64,000 nucleotides of DNA, from contig NZ_CP114036.1 of the NCBI RefSeq assembly GCF_026898115.1, positions 3,831,001 through 3,895,000 of the forward strand. The letters run 5' to 3'. The notes beneath the pieces were generated by a model, which saw only the letters and a program-made list of their open reading frames with translations, ran no database searches and was not told the DNA's origin. The stretch comes from Streptomyces sp. S465 (GTDB taxonomy: Bacteria; Actinomycetota; Actinomycetes; Streptomycetales; Streptomycetaceae). A program made the translations under genes and the position numbers. Within the stretch, counting starts at the first letter, position 1; each line of letters opens with the position of its first letter. Shown here piece by piece: positions 17,921 through 27,331 of the stretch.

Positions 17921-18775
17921 ATGGCTGAGCCGCAGTCTAACGCGCCCACGCGCGCCGACGCCGGAGCTCCGACCTCCGGCGTGATCCACGTCCGTACCCG
18001 CCTCACCGCCGACTTCACCGTGATCGCCAACGCCCTCGCGCAGCGGCGCGGAAGCGCGGTCACGATCGGTGTGGCGGCCTACATCTCCTCGCTCCCCGAC
18101 GGCACCCCCGTGAGCATCGCCGCGCTGTGCGAGCACTTCACCGAAGGGGAGATCCTGATCTCGCGGGCGTTACGGGAGCTGGAGGCCGCCGGCTACCTGG
18201 AGCGGCGGCGGGAACGCGGGCCCGGGGGCGTCATCCGTACCCGGACCTACTTCTACGACGTCCCAGACGGTTGCCCTCCGCCCACCCCACCGCGTCCCCG
18301 AAAGTCCCGGCCAAGCCCGGCGCAGGACGCCCCCGCCCCGCGTACGGCACCGCAGGCGCCCGAGCCGTCTGCGCCCTCACTCTCCGAGGCCGACGAGCAG
18401 GCCGTCACCATCCTGGCCTCGCTGCGCGTCCTCGACCCCCGGCTGATCCTCTCCCGTCGGGACGTCGCCGAACTCGCGCCCGCCGTCGCCCAATGGCTCT
18501 CCGCCGGGGTCGGGCCCGCGCAGATCACCCGGGCGCTCACCGCACGGCTTCCCGATCGCCTGCTGACCCGCCCCGCCCGCATCCTCGCCTTCCGTCTCAG
18601 CGAGCCGCCGCTGCCCGTGCCCGCCCCGGCCCCGGCCGCCTCACCCAGCCCGCCGCCCGTCCTCCCCTGGCGGACCTGCCACGGCTGCGACCGCGCCTTC
18701 CGTTCCGCGACCGGCGGCCACTGCCGCGACTGCCGAGCCGCCGCCTCCGGCGAGGACCTGCGGGCGGCCTGCTGA
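17921..18775 (+). CDS. Winged-helix DNA-binding protein with C-terminal zinc ribbon
   Basis: 284-aa putative regulator. Residues about 30-110 look like a MarR/GntR-like winged helix (LTADFTVIANALAQRRGSA, then SRALRELEAAGYLERRRERG as recognition helix and wing). A Pro-rich spacer and a second helical domain follow (about 155-215). The C-terminus has CHGC and CRDC pairs typical of a zinc ribbon. ATG at 17921 is preceded by AGGAAGAAGAG. Residue 84, inside the recognition helix, is a TTA codon, making it bldA-sensitive. The gene sits behind the right leader repeat at the same distance as the HEPN-like gene sits behind the left one, so the two units may respond to the same signal. Paralogues of this type are common in Streptomyces; their target is unknown to me. 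Confidence 0.85.
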   Translation: MAEPQSNAPTRADAGAPTSGVIHVRTRLTADFTVIANALAQRRGSAVTIGVAAYISSLPDGTPVSIAALCEHFTEGEILISRALRELEAAGYLERRRERGPGGVIRTRTYFYDVPDGCPPPTPPRPRKSRPSPAQDAPAPRTAPQAPEPSAPSLSEADEQAVTILASLRVLDPRLILSRRDVAELAPAVAQWLSAGVGPAQITRALTARLPDRLLTRPARILAFRLSEPPLPVPAPAPAASPSPPPVLPWRTCHGCDRAFRSATGGHCRDCRAAASGEDLRAAC

Positions 18776-18880
18776 GCGACCCCGGTGGGGAGCTGGGCCG
18801 AACGGGGGCTTTTGTGGGGCGTTCCGGCACGCTGCCGCGCCATCCGGCGGGCATTCGGATGATCGTGTGAGAAACCATCC

Positions 18881-20818
18881 GTGCCGCGTCGACCGATGGG
18901 ATGCGCCGTGCCCCGGTTCACGATGCCCCTCACCGCACCGCCCGCCGCTCCCCGTCCCTGGCTCGCCGAGCCGCCGCCGTTGGTGCGCGGGTACCGGCGT
19001 ACGGTGCCGCTGCCGTTGCGTCGCGCGGTTGTCGCCGTGACCGGTCCCGGGCTGCGCCGGGCGGCCATGCGGGGCCTCGGTGAGCTGTCGGCCGTCTCCG
19101 GTGCGCTGTGGCTGCGCCGGGCGCGGTGGCGGATGCGCCGGGCGGGGCTGCTGGCGGGGGCCGGACGGATGGTGGTCGCCGACCGGTCGGTGACGGCCGG
19201 CCGGCGGGGTGTCGCCCATGTGGCGACCCTGGTCCCCTCCCCCACCCCGCTGTTCGGGCGCGCCGAGAATCTGCGGCTGGTGTGCGCGGCCCTGGACCGG
19301 GCGTGCCTGGATCACTTCGTGGTCCGCTGCTACGACGATGCCGGCTCGGCCGTGGGCGTCCGGGCGGATCAACGGGCGGAGGTGGTCGAGGCGCTGACCG
19401 CGCTGTGTGCCGAGGAGGCCGGCTATGTCTCACTGCCCCCGCGGCCCGGCCTGGCGGCGGCCCCGCCCCGGTTCGGCGGTACGCGACGGGCCTGGCGGCG
19501 GCTGGCCGCCGCCCCCGTGGTCCGTTTCACCCGCTTCCACACCGACCCCGGCGGACGGCTGGTCCTCGGCCCGGCGCACGGCTGCGACATCGAGTTCTGG
19601 GAACCCGGCGGGCAGGGCGAGGAGCGGGTGCTGACCGCGCCGCGCTGCAACCGCGCCACCGCGTCGGTGCCGCTGGTGGGCGAACCGGTCCGCGCCTGCG
19701 GCCAGCCGTTCACCCGGCTCGCCCCGGCCATCGGCTGGCAGCCGGGGCCGCTGGTGCGCACCCGCCCGGAGTTCCTCGCCCGGCTGCCGGACGAGGTCCG
19801 CTTCCCCATCGACGTCGTCTACACCTGGGTCGACGGCTCGGACCCGCAGTGGCAGCGGCGGCGGGCCGCCCTCGCGGACGGGGGCTATCACGCGGAGGCC
19901 GCCAACACCGCCCGCTACGCCAACCGCGACGAGCTGCGCTACTCGCTGCGCTCGCTGTACCTGTACGCCCCCTGGGTGCGCCACATCTATCTGGTGACCG
20001 ACCGCCAGGTGCCCGACTGGCTCGCCACCTCGCACCCGGGGGTCACCGTCGTCGACCACCACGACATCTTCGACGACCCCAGTGTGCTGCCCACCTTCAA
20101 CTCCCATGCCATCGAGACCCGGCTGCACCACATCGACGGACTCGCCGAACACTTCCTCTACTTCAACGACGACGTCTTCCTCGGCTCACCGGTCATTCCG
20201 CAGGACTTCTTCCTCGCCAACGGCGTCTCGAAGTTCTTCCCCTCCCGCGCGCTGATCCCGCTGACCCCCGTGGGCCCCGGCGACGTCCCCGTATCGGCGG
20301 CGGGGAAGAACAACCGGACCCTGCTGGAGGGGCGGTTCGGCACGGCCGTCACCCAGAAGATGAAGCACACCCCGCACGCCCTGCGCACCAGCGTCCTCGC
20401 CGAGATCGAGCGGGAGTTCCCGGAGGCGGTCCGCGCCACCACGGCCAGCCGGGTGCGGTCGGCCTCGGACATCTCCGTACCGTCCTCGCTCCACCACTAC
20501 TACGCCTTCCTGACCGGACGCGCGGTCCCCGCCCAGCTGCGCCACGACTACGTCGACCTGGCCCAGCCCACCGTCCGCGCCCGGCTGGCCGGACTGCTGC
20601 GGACCCGCCACTGCCAGGCGTTCTGCCTCAACGACACGGTCTCCTCCGCACACGACCTCGAGGACCAGTCGGCCCTGGTCCGCGCCTTCCTCGACGCCTA
20701 CTTCCCCCTCCCCAGCCCGTTGGAGCGGGCCGTCACCCGGCAGGAGACCCGGTACGGCCTCCGGGCGGGCGGACGGGGCGTATCGGCGGGCGTGAGCGCG
20801 GGCGCCGCCCGTACGTAG
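18881..20818 (+). CDS. Stealth-family hexose-1-phosphate transferase
   Basis: 645-aa protein of the Stealth family, enzymes that transfer sugar-1-phosphate to make phosphodiester-linked surface polysaccharides (related to GlcNAc-phosphotransferase). The conserved regions are clear: CR1 PIDVVYTWVDGSDPQWQRRR, CR2 NRDELRYSLRSLYLYAPWV then HIYLVTDRQVPDWL and FNSHAIE, with LYFNDDVFLG as the acidic motif, then later CR3/CR4 segments. The first 300 residues are a less conserved N-terminal domain. A GTG at 18881 is used; in-frame ATG 18896 and GTG 18908 are possible. The gene opens a run of surface-polymer genes and converges on the GT39-like gene. Confidence 0.9.
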   Translation: MPRRPMGCAVPRFTMPLTAPPAAPRPWLAEPPPLVRGYRRTVPLPLRRAVVAVTGPGLRRAAMRGLGELSAVSGALWLRRARWRMRRAGLLAGAGRMVVADRSVTAGRRGVAHVATLVPSPTPLFGRAENLRLVCAALDRACLDHFVVRCYDDAGSAVGVRADQRAEVVEALTALCAEEAGYVSLPPRPGLAAAPPRFGGTRRAWRRLAAAPVVRFTRFHTDPGGRLVLGPAHGCDIEFWEPGGQGEERVLTAPRCNRATASVPLVGEPVRACGQPFTRLAPAIGWQPGPLVRTRPEFLARLPDEVRFPIDVVYTWVDGSDPQWQRRRAALADGGYHAEAANTARYANRDELRYSLRSLYLYAPWVRHIYLVTDRQVPDWLATSHPGVTVVDHHDIFDDPSVLPTFNSHAIETRLHHIDGLAEHFLYFNDDVFLGSPVIPQDFFLANGVSKFFPSRALIPLTPVGPGDVPVSAAGKNNRTLLEGRFGTAVTQKMKHTPHALRTSVLAEIEREFPEAVRATTASRVRSASDISVPSSLHHYYAFLTGRAVPAQLRHDYVDLAQPTVRARLAGLLRTRHCQAFCLNDTVSSAHDLEDQSALVRAFLDAYFPLPSPLERAVTRQETRYGLRAGGRGVSAGVSAGAART

Positions 20819-20876
20819 GGGGCTACACGGACCCCTCCCGTACATAGGGCTACGCGGGCCCCGCCCGTACGTAGCG
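20808..20876. repeat. Threefold repeat of CCCGTACGTAG at convergent gene ends
   Basis: CCCGTACGTAG at 20808, CCCGTACATAG near 20837 and CCCGTACGTAG near 20863 share about 28-bp spacing. The first contains the TAG stop of the Stealth gene; the third lies in the last codons of the convergent GT39-like gene. Duplicated gene-end sequence has thus become part of the neighbouring reading frame. Confidence 0.7.
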
Positions 20877-22760
20877 CTCCAGCCGGACGCCGGGCAGGCA
20901 CAGCGCATAGGCCAGCCGGAAGGGGCCGGTCAGCGTGGCCGCCTTCGCCGGGTGTGCCTCGGGCTCATCGGCCGCGATCAGCCATGCCGACTGGGCCCCG
21001 TCCAGCCGCCGCAGCAGTTCGGCGGGGCCGACGTCGATCCCGTAGAGCGTTCCGGAGGCGGGGCCGGGGGTCTTGAGCGCGATGTCCCGCAGACCGGCGA
21101 GGGGGCGTGGATAGGCGATCGCGATCCGCCGTTCCTTGGGCGGGTCGTACAGCACGGGGTCGCCCGGCCGGGTGAGCCGGCCCAGCGTGGCGGCCAGCGC
21201 CGCCAGGTCGTCCTGGCGGCTCATCGGCTGCCGTTCCCACTGGTGCAGCGGGAGCTGCCAGACGAAGGCGCCGCCGACCGCGAGGACCCCGGCCGCGGCG
21301 ACCCCGGTGGCCGCCCGGGAAACGCGCGGCCGGTCCGCCACCGCCACCGCCAGCCGGTCCGCCCCCGCCGCGGTCAGCAGGGGGACGCCCGCAAGAGCGA
21401 AGAGCAGATAGCGCTCGTGGAAGCAGGGGCGGTAGAGGGCGAGCGCGAAGAGCAGGACGGGCGGAACGCAGACGAGGGGAAGGGCCACGGCGGTCAGCGA
21501 CCTCCGCCGGGGGCGGACCAGGGCGACGGCGATCAGCAGGAGGTTGCCGGCCAGGACGAGTGCGCTGGGTCCCGCGAACTCCTCGACCATCGCCCACAGG
21601 CGGCCCAGCGTCGGAGGGCGCATCCAGGCGAGTTGCGCGCTCTGCCGCCGGGCCAGCGCCGCCAGCGGCACCACCGCCCCCACCGCACCGGCCGCCGCGG
21701 TGCCCCAGCCCCACCACACGCGGCGCGGGGCGCGCGAGAGAAGCAGCGTCAGGGCGTGCGCGGTGAGCAGGAGCACCGCGAAGACGTGCAGCAGCGCGGT
21801 CACGGCCACCACACCCCCGTACGCCGCCCACCGCCACCCCGCCGCGCGGGCCCTCGTAGCGGGCCCACCCGGTCCGGCGACCGGATCCGATCCGGAGGCC
21901 GGCCCCGATCCGGAGGCCGGACCCGGCGCCGGCGTGGCCCGCGCCAGGCGAGGCACGTCGCCGCGAACCGGTGACACGCCGGAGGGGACAGGCGGCACGT
22001 CACCGCAGACCGGTGGCACGTCACCGCAAGCCGGTGCTGCCGAACGGCTCGGTGTGCCCGGTGGCGTCCCGCCCGCGGCCCCGGCCGGGCCGGACGCCGC
22101 CCCGGAACCATGCGTCGACGCCACCCCGGGACCAGGCGTGGACGCCATCCCGGAACCAGGCGCGGACGCCGCAGGCGGTGCCGTACCGCCCACGGGCCCG
22201 ACCGGGCCGGACGCCGCCCCAGGCCCTGGTGTGGGCGCCGGACCCGGCGCTGCCCGGCCCGGCGGCGCGGCCCCCGGAGCGAGCCCGGCCGCGCCCGTCA
22301 GCAGATACGTGGCCCAGGCCGCGCCCGCCGCGACCAGCGCGTAGGAGCGGCCCTCCTGGGCGTAGTGGGTGACCACGGGCGTGGCCGCGTAGAGCAGTCC
22401 GGCCCACAGGCCCACCCGGGGCCGGGCGAGGCGGCAGCCCAGGGCGGCGACGAGGCCGGTGGCGGCCACGGCGGCCAGCACCGACGGCAGACGCATGGTC
22501 ACCTCGGTGGGCCGAGCCGCCAGCACCGGGTGCATCAGCAGGTAGTAGAGCCCGTGGACGGCGTCCACGGTGCCGAGCGTGTCGCGGATCTGAGGGAGGG
22601 TCCGCCGCGCCATCTGGTACGTCGCGGACTCGTCGCGCCACATCGTGCCCCGGTCCAGGCCCCACAGCCCCAGCCAGAGCATGACGGCCATCGGTACCAC
22701 GACCGCCGTCGGCACGGAGACCGCCGTCGGCACGGGAATCGCACGCTTGCGCCCGTTCAC
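20850..22760 (-). CDS. GT39/ArnT-like integral membrane glycosyltransferase
   Basis: Polytopic protein of about 636 aa. GT-C features: the outer loop after helix 1 carries WRDESATYQMARRTL with the Asp-Glu pair typical of family 39-like lipid-sugar transferases, and THYAQEGRSYAL lies in a later loop. About ten membrane helices follow. Between two helices sits a Pro/Gly/Ala/Ser-rich stretch of some 150 residues (coded by about 21850-22290) that looks inserted. The enzyme probably transfers a sugar from a polyprenyl phosphate at the outer face. The GTG at 22758-22760 (MNGRKRA) is preferred with GGTGAG 6 nt upstream; a TTG at 22784 adds eight residues. It diverges from the TagF-like membrane gene. 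Confidence 0.85.
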   Translation of the reverse strand: MNGRKRAIPVPTAVSVPTAVVVPMAVMLWLGLWGLDRGTMWRDESATYQMARRTLPQIRDTLGTVDAVHGLYYLLMHPVLAARPTEVTMRLPSVLAAVAATGLVAALGCRLARPRVGLWAGLLYAATPVVTHYAQEGRSYALVAAGAAWATYLLTGAAGLAPGAAPPGRAAPGPAPTPGPGAASGPVGPVGGTAPPAASAPGSGMASTPGPGVASTHGSGAASGPAGAAGGTPPGTPSRSAAPACGDVPPVCGDVPPVPSGVSPVRGDVPRLARATPAPGPASGSGPASGSDPVAGPGGPATRARAAGWRWAAYGGVVAVTALLHVFAVLLLTAHALTLLLSRAPRRVWWGWGTAAAGAVGAVVPLAALARRQSAQLAWMRPPTLGRLWAMVEEFAGPSALVLAGNLLLIAVALVRPRRRSLTAVALPLVCVPPVLLFALALYRPCFHERYLLFALAGVPLLTAAGADRLAVAVADRPRVSRAATGVAAAGVLAVGGAFVWQLPLHQWERQPMSRQDDLAALAATLGRLTRPGDPVLYDPPKERRIAIAYPRPLAGLRDIALKTPGPASGTLYGIDVGPAELLRRLDGAQSAWLIAADEPEAHPAKAATLTGPFRLAYALCLPGVRLERYVRAGPA

Positions 22761-22880
22761 GCTCACCTCACCGGTCCCGGCCAAGAGCAGCCGGGAGCAG
22801 AGACAACAAAAGGCATAAATACGACTATTCGCCTACAGTGTGCAGTCAGGACGACTCATCCGCCGCGAAGGGCACGCGCC

Positions 22881-24974
22881 ATGAACCGCCTCGGTATCGA
22901 AAGTCCCCGCGGTCTCGTGGCCTTCGCCGCGCTGACCGGGTGTCTGGTGACCACGGCGGTGGCGGCGCTCACCGACGCCGGAGGGCTCTTCGTCGCCGCC
23001 GGGCTGGCCGGCTGCGGCTGTGAGCTGCTGCTGCACCGCACCGAGCCGGGGCTGATGAGCCGTCTGGGGCGGCTGCACATGGGCGCCACCTCACGCTTCG
23101 AGTTCCGCTGCGTCCTGCTGCTCCTGCTGCTCGGCCGACTCCATGTCACCGGCCCCGTCGGACTGGCCGCGGCCATGACGCTGGTGCTGTGCCTGCAGGC
23201 CGGCCAGGCCCTGCACGCCGCGCTCACCACGCTGATCCGGCGGCGCCGCCGCCTCGCGGTCGCGGCCCGCAACATCGACCTGCGCCGACTGGACATCAGC
23301 GACCGGCCGCCCCGCAGACTCACCGAATGGCCCGGTCAGCGGATGCTGGTCTACGAGCTGTCCGCCCTGCTCGGGCTGGCCGCGTCGCTGGCCACCGGCG
23401 ACGCCCGCTGGGTGGTGGCGGCGCTCGCCCTCGCCGCAGGCGCCTGCCTGATCACGGTGGTGGCGCTGGTTCCGTACCTCGTCCGGACCGTCCGCCGGCT
23501 GCCCGGCACCGCACAGGTGCTGGCCGAGGTCAACGCCTGGCTGGTCCGTCGCCGCCCCCGCACGGTGCTGTACTTCTCCGGCCCGCGCGACCGCGCCCAC
23601 CAGGTCACCCAGTGGCTGGGGGCGGTGGCCGCGCTGCCCACCCCGTCCCTGGTCATCCTGCGCGAACGGGAGCTGCTGGCGGCGCTGGAGCCCACCCCGC
23701 TGCCGGTGCTGTGCGTGCCGAGCGCCGCGCATCTGGCGCAGCTGGACCTGAGCGGAGTGCGGGTCGCGCTCTACCCCGCCAACACCGGCTGGAACATCCA
23801 CCTGCTGCGGGTTCCCACCATGCAGCACGTCTTCCTGGCCCCCGGCGACGACGACCGGGCCGCGGCCGTCGATCCGTACAGCAAGGTCTACGACCAGGTG
23901 TGGGTCGCGGGCGAGGCGGGGCGCCGGCGCCATGTCCAGGCGGCGGTCGGCGTCGAGGACGCCGACATCGTGGAGATCGGCCGCCCCCAGCTGGACGGTC
24001 TGCGCGTCGCCGGGACCGGCGGCCACGCCCCCGTGCCGGAGATCCCCACCGTGCTGTACGCGCCCGCCGGGGACGAGCCCGGCGCGCCGGGTGAGCCGAT
24101 CGTACGGGCGCTGCTGGACAGCGAACGCCCGGTCCGGGTGGTCTACCGGCCGCATCCCCCCACCGGCCGCCGCTCCCCCGAGGCCCGCGCCGCCCACCGC
24201 CGTATCGTCGCCCTGATCCACGCCGCGAACGAGCGGCGCGCCGCGGACCTGATCGGCGACGTCGGCGACGTCGGTGAGGCCGGCAACGTCGGTGAGGCCG
24301 ACGACATCGGCGAGGACTCCGAGAACGCCGAGGCGCTGCGCACCGAGGCCGCCCGCCGCCGCGCCGAACTGGCCAAACGCATCGCCGCGCTGGACGCCCG
24401 GCTACGCCGGGCGGACGCCGACGAGGCCATGCTCACCCGGGACCACGCCGCACCCGACGCGGCCCTGCTGACCGAGGCCGAGGCGCTGCGCCGGCAGTGG
24501 CACCAGGCCCACTGGGCGGCCTCACCGCCCTGGCTGCACCAGGTGATCGAGGGGGACGCCCCCACCCTCCACTCCTGCTTCGACCAGGCCGATCTGCTGA
24601 TCGGCGACCTCTGCGGCGTGGTCGGCGACTTCCTCGCCACCCTCAAGCCGTACGCGCTCACCACCCCGGCGGGGCTCACCGAGGAGGAGTTCCGGCGGCA
24701 GAACCCGCTGGCGAGGGCGGCCTATCTGCTCGGTCCCGGGGCATCCGGTATGGACGACGTCCTGCGCCCGCTCTTCGACCCCTCCCTCGACGAGCTGCGC
24801 ACCGCCCGCCACGAGGTGAAGGAGTTTCTGCTCGGCCCCGCCACCCCACCGTCCACCCAGCGCTTCACCGACGCGGTCGACGCGCTCGCCGAGAAGGGCG
24901 AGACGATCGTCCGGCTGCGCGACCTCCACCCGGCACCGCCGCCCGGCGCCGGACACTGGTCCGTCACCCGGTAG
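22881..24974 (+). CDS. TagF-like glycerophosphotransferase with N-terminal membrane domain
   Basis: 697-aa protein. Residues 1-215 contain about six hydrophobic helices (for example VAFAALTGCLVTTAVAALTD). The rest resembles CDP-glycerol glycerophosphotransferases: FSGPRDRAHQVTQWL, KVYDQVWVAGEAG, a VVYRPHPP loop and DLLIGDLCGVVGDFLA. About residues 450-540 insert a charged, coiled-coil-like region preceded by GDVGDVGEAGNVGEADD, coded by short repeats. Likely role: adding polyol-phosphate or related units to a wall polymer at the membrane. ATG at 22881 follows GAAGGGCACG. The annotated activity is a family inference; the HxP and acidic residues are present but the substrate is unknown. Confidence 0.8.
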   Translation: MNRLGIESPRGLVAFAALTGCLVTTAVAALTDAGGLFVAAGLAGCGCELLLHRTEPGLMSRLGRLHMGATSRFEFRCVLLLLLLGRLHVTGPVGLAAAMTLVLCLQAGQALHAALTTLIRRRRRLAVAARNIDLRRLDISDRPPRRLTEWPGQRMLVYELSALLGLAASLATGDARWVVAALALAAGACLITVVALVPYLVRTVRRLPGTAQVLAEVNAWLVRRRPRTVLYFSGPRDRAHQVTQWLGAVAALPTPSLVILRERELLAALEPTPLPVLCVPSAAHLAQLDLSGVRVALYPANTGWNIHLLRVPTMQHVFLAPGDDDRAAAVDPYSKVYDQVWVAGEAGRRRHVQAAVGVEDADIVEIGRPQLDGLRVAGTGGHAPVPEIPTVLYAPAGDEPGAPGEPIVRALLDSERPVRVVYRPHPPTGRRSPEARAAHRRIVALIHAANERRAADLIGDVGDVGEAGNVGEADDIGEDSENAEALRTEAARRRAELAKRIAALDARLRRADADEAMLTRDHAAPDAALLTEAEALRRQWHQAHWAASPPWLHQVIEGDAPTLHSCFDQADLLIGDLCGVVGDFLATLKPYALTTPAGLTEEEFRRQNPLARAAYLLGPGASGMDDVLRPLFDPSLDELRTARHEVKEFLLGPATPPSTQRFTDAVDALAEKGETIVRLRDLHPAPPPGAGHWSVTR

Positions 24975-25147
24975 CAGCGCATCCCCGCATCCGTCACCCG
25001 GTAGCAGCGCATTCCCACCCCCGTCAGCACCCGGTAGCCGCACATCCCGCACCCGTCACCCAGCAGCAAGCAGCACATCCCCGCACCGCTCACCCAGCAG
25101 CAGCACATCCCCACATCCGTCACCCGGTAGCAGCGCATCCCACACCC
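24961..25147. repeat. About 30-bp tandem repeat seeded by the stop codon region, six units
   Basis: Units begin at 24961, 24991, 25021, 25053, 25086 and 25117. The core is CCGTCACCCGGTAGCAGCGC. The first unit contains the last codons and TAG stop of the TagF-like gene, and the later units repeat that sequence downstream with growing divergence. Together with the remaining bases this array fills most of the gap before the GT2 gene at 25252. Confidence 0.92.
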
Positions 25148-25251
25148 GGACCTCACCCCAGGCCCGCACCATGAGCCCCCACCCCGGCCCCGCCCCCCAG
25201 GAGCCCCCTCCCGACGCCTCCTGAGCCCCCCGCATCCCCTCCGGAGCCAGC

Positions 25252-27282
25252 ATGCCGCGCAACTCCCGCCCCGGCCCGCCTCCCCGTGTCAGCGTGATCG
25301 TCCCCGCCCGTGACGCCATGCCCGGGATCACCCGGGCCGTCACCTCCGTCATGGAGCAGACCATCGGGCTCAGCCGCCTCGACATCGTCGCCGTCGACGG
25401 CGGATCGGCCGACGGCACCGCGGCGGAGCTGGACCGGCTCGCCGCCGGCTGCCCCTCGCTCCGCGTCGTCCACCAGGAGAACCCCCGCGTCCCCGGCGGC
25501 CCCCGCGTCCCCGGCGGTCTCGGCGGCCTCCGCAACACCGGGCTGGACCTCGCCCGCGGCGACTTCGTCTTCTTCCTCGACGCCGACGCCCATCTGGCGC
25601 CCGACGCGCTGCGCCGCATGGTCGCGATGGCCGACCAGAACGGTACCGACGTGGTCCTGGGGAAGATGGTCTCGCCGGACGGGCGCGGCGTACCCAAGGC
25701 GGTGTTCCGCCACAACCAGCTGCGCACCGATGTCCACAGCTCCCACGCCTACGCCACGCTGGAGCCCTGCAAGCTCTTCCGCCGCGCCCTGGTCGAACGG
25801 CTCCGGCTGCGCTTCCCCGCCCACCTCCGCCACGGCGAGGGCAAGCCCTTCACCGCGGCCGCCTACCTCAACGCCTCGGGGATCTCCGTCGTCGCCGACT
25901 ACGACTGCTACCACCTGGGCCGGTCCCCCGGTCCCAGCCGCGCCGCCCTCGGTGTGGCCGACCGTGTCGACGCCATGCGGCCGCTGTTCGAGACCGCCGC
26001 CCGCCACACCCGGCCCGGCCCCCGCCGGGACGCGGTGATGCGCCACCACATCCGGCGGGAGCTGTGCCCGGCCCTGCGCGCGCTGCCGCGCGAGGACGAG
26101 ACCGAGGCCCGTAAGCGGTTCTTCCCCGAACTGCGCCGGTGGGCGCGGGCCCACTGCTCCGACGCGCTCTTCGCCACCCTCCCCGCATCCGAGCGGCTGA
26201 TGGTCCATCTGCTGCGCACCGGCCGCTTCGACGATCTGCTGTCCGTCGTGCGCGACGCCGAGCGGGACGCCCGCCGCGGCCATCTCGTCGAGAAGGGCAG
26301 CGTCTACTGGCTGCACCCCTTCTTCCGCGACCCCGACGCCGACGTGCCCGACGCCTGCTTCGACGTGACCGACCGGCTGCCGGTCCGCCACCACCTCGCG
26401 GGCGCCGGCTGGCACGGCGGCAGCACCCTGCGGGTACGCGGCCGGGCGGCCATCGAGGGACTGCCCGCCGACCCCGAGGAGGACCGCGCCGAGCTGGTGC
26501 TGCGCCGCCGCGAGGCACGGGACGAGTTGCGCATCCCGGTGGTGGCCACGGCGGAGCACGACCCGTCCGAGTTCGAGGCGGACATCGACATCGCCACCGC
26601 CGACGGCGGCGCACCGCTGCGCCCCGGCGTCTGGGACGTCTTCCTCGACGTCCGCGCCCAGGGCATCAGCCGCACCGTACGGTTCGGCAACCGCCATGAC
26701 GACGGCCTCGACATCGGCACCGCGCGCCGGGTGGTGGCCGCCGGGCCCGGTCTGCGCGCCCGGGTCACGCCCTACTTCACCAGCCCGTACCGCAATCTCT
26801 CCCTCGACATCGGCCCGGCCCCGCGCGGCGCCCCCTGCGAGGTGACCGAGGCCGTGTGGCATCCGTCGGACAAGGGCACCCTGGTCGTCGCCGGACGGCT
26901 GCTGCCGCCCGGCACCCCGGCGCGCGGCCGGCTGCTGCGGCTGCGCGCCGAGCACACCGACGGCCGGGTCCACGACCAGCCGGTGCGGTTCGCCGCGGGG
27001 CACCCGGCGGGCGCCTTCACCGCCCGGCTGCCGGTGCGGGACCTCAGCCGCGGCCGGTGGACGGTGACGCTGGCCGTCATCGCGCCCGACGACCCCGGCC
27101 CGGGGCGCGCCGCGCCCGCCGCGCCCGTACCGCCGCCCGCCCGGCTGCCCGGCGCCCGCTGGGTGCGCCGGGGCCGCCCGTACTACGCCAAACCCCTCAC
27201 GGGGCGCGGCGAGGTGACCCTGGAGCTGCGGGTGGCCCCGGTCCGGCTGCTCGCCGCCGTACGCAACCGGCTGCGCCGGTGA
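25252..27282 (+). CDS. Family 2 glycosyltransferase, paralogue 1
   Basis: 676-aa GT-A enzyme. The N-terminal GT2 domain has RVSVIVPARDAMPGITRAV, a nucleotide site read here as VDGGSADGT (usual form DDGSTDGT), and the DxD as FLDADAHL. About residues 80-90 carry a doubled PRVPGG absent from its paralogue, made by an 18-bp tandem duplication. The C-terminal 350 residues form a beta-rich region also present in the paralogue, with KGSVYWLHPFFRD and TVRFGNR. Probably transfers a sugar to a wall polymer. ATG at 25252; the repeat array lies just upstream. It converges with its paralogue. Confidence 0.87.
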   Translation: MPRNSRPGPPPRVSVIVPARDAMPGITRAVTSVMEQTIGLSRLDIVAVDGGSADGTAAELDRLAAGCPSLRVVHQENPRVPGGPRVPGGLGGLRNTGLDLARGDFVFFLDADAHLAPDALRRMVAMADQNGTDVVLGKMVSPDGRGVPKAVFRHNQLRTDVHSSHAYATLEPCKLFRRALVERLRLRFPAHLRHGEGKPFTAAAYLNASGISVVADYDCYHLGRSPGPSRAALGVADRVDAMRPLFETAARHTRPGPRRDAVMRHHIRRELCPALRALPREDETEARKRFFPELRRWARAHCSDALFATLPASERLMVHLLRTGRFDDLLSVVRDAERDARRGHLVEKGSVYWLHPFFRDPDADVPDACFDVTDRLPVRHHLAGAGWHGGSTLRVRGRAAIEGLPADPEEDRAELVLRRREARDELRIPVVATAEHDPSEFEADIDIATADGGAPLRPGVWDVFLDVRAQGISRTVRFGNRHDDGLDIGTARRVVAAGPGLRARVTPYFTSPYRNLSLDIGPAPRGAPCEVTEAVWHPSDKGTLVVAGRLLPPGTPARGRLLRLRAEHTDGRVHDQPVRFAAGHPAGAFTARLPVRDLSRGRWTVTLAVIAPDDPGPGRAAPAAPVPPPARLPGARWVRRGRPYYAKPLTGRGEVTLELRVAPVRLLAAVRNRLRR

Positions 27283-27331
27283 GCCCGTACGCGCTGGCGA
27301 GCCCATACGCGCTGGTCCACCAAGCCCCGGC

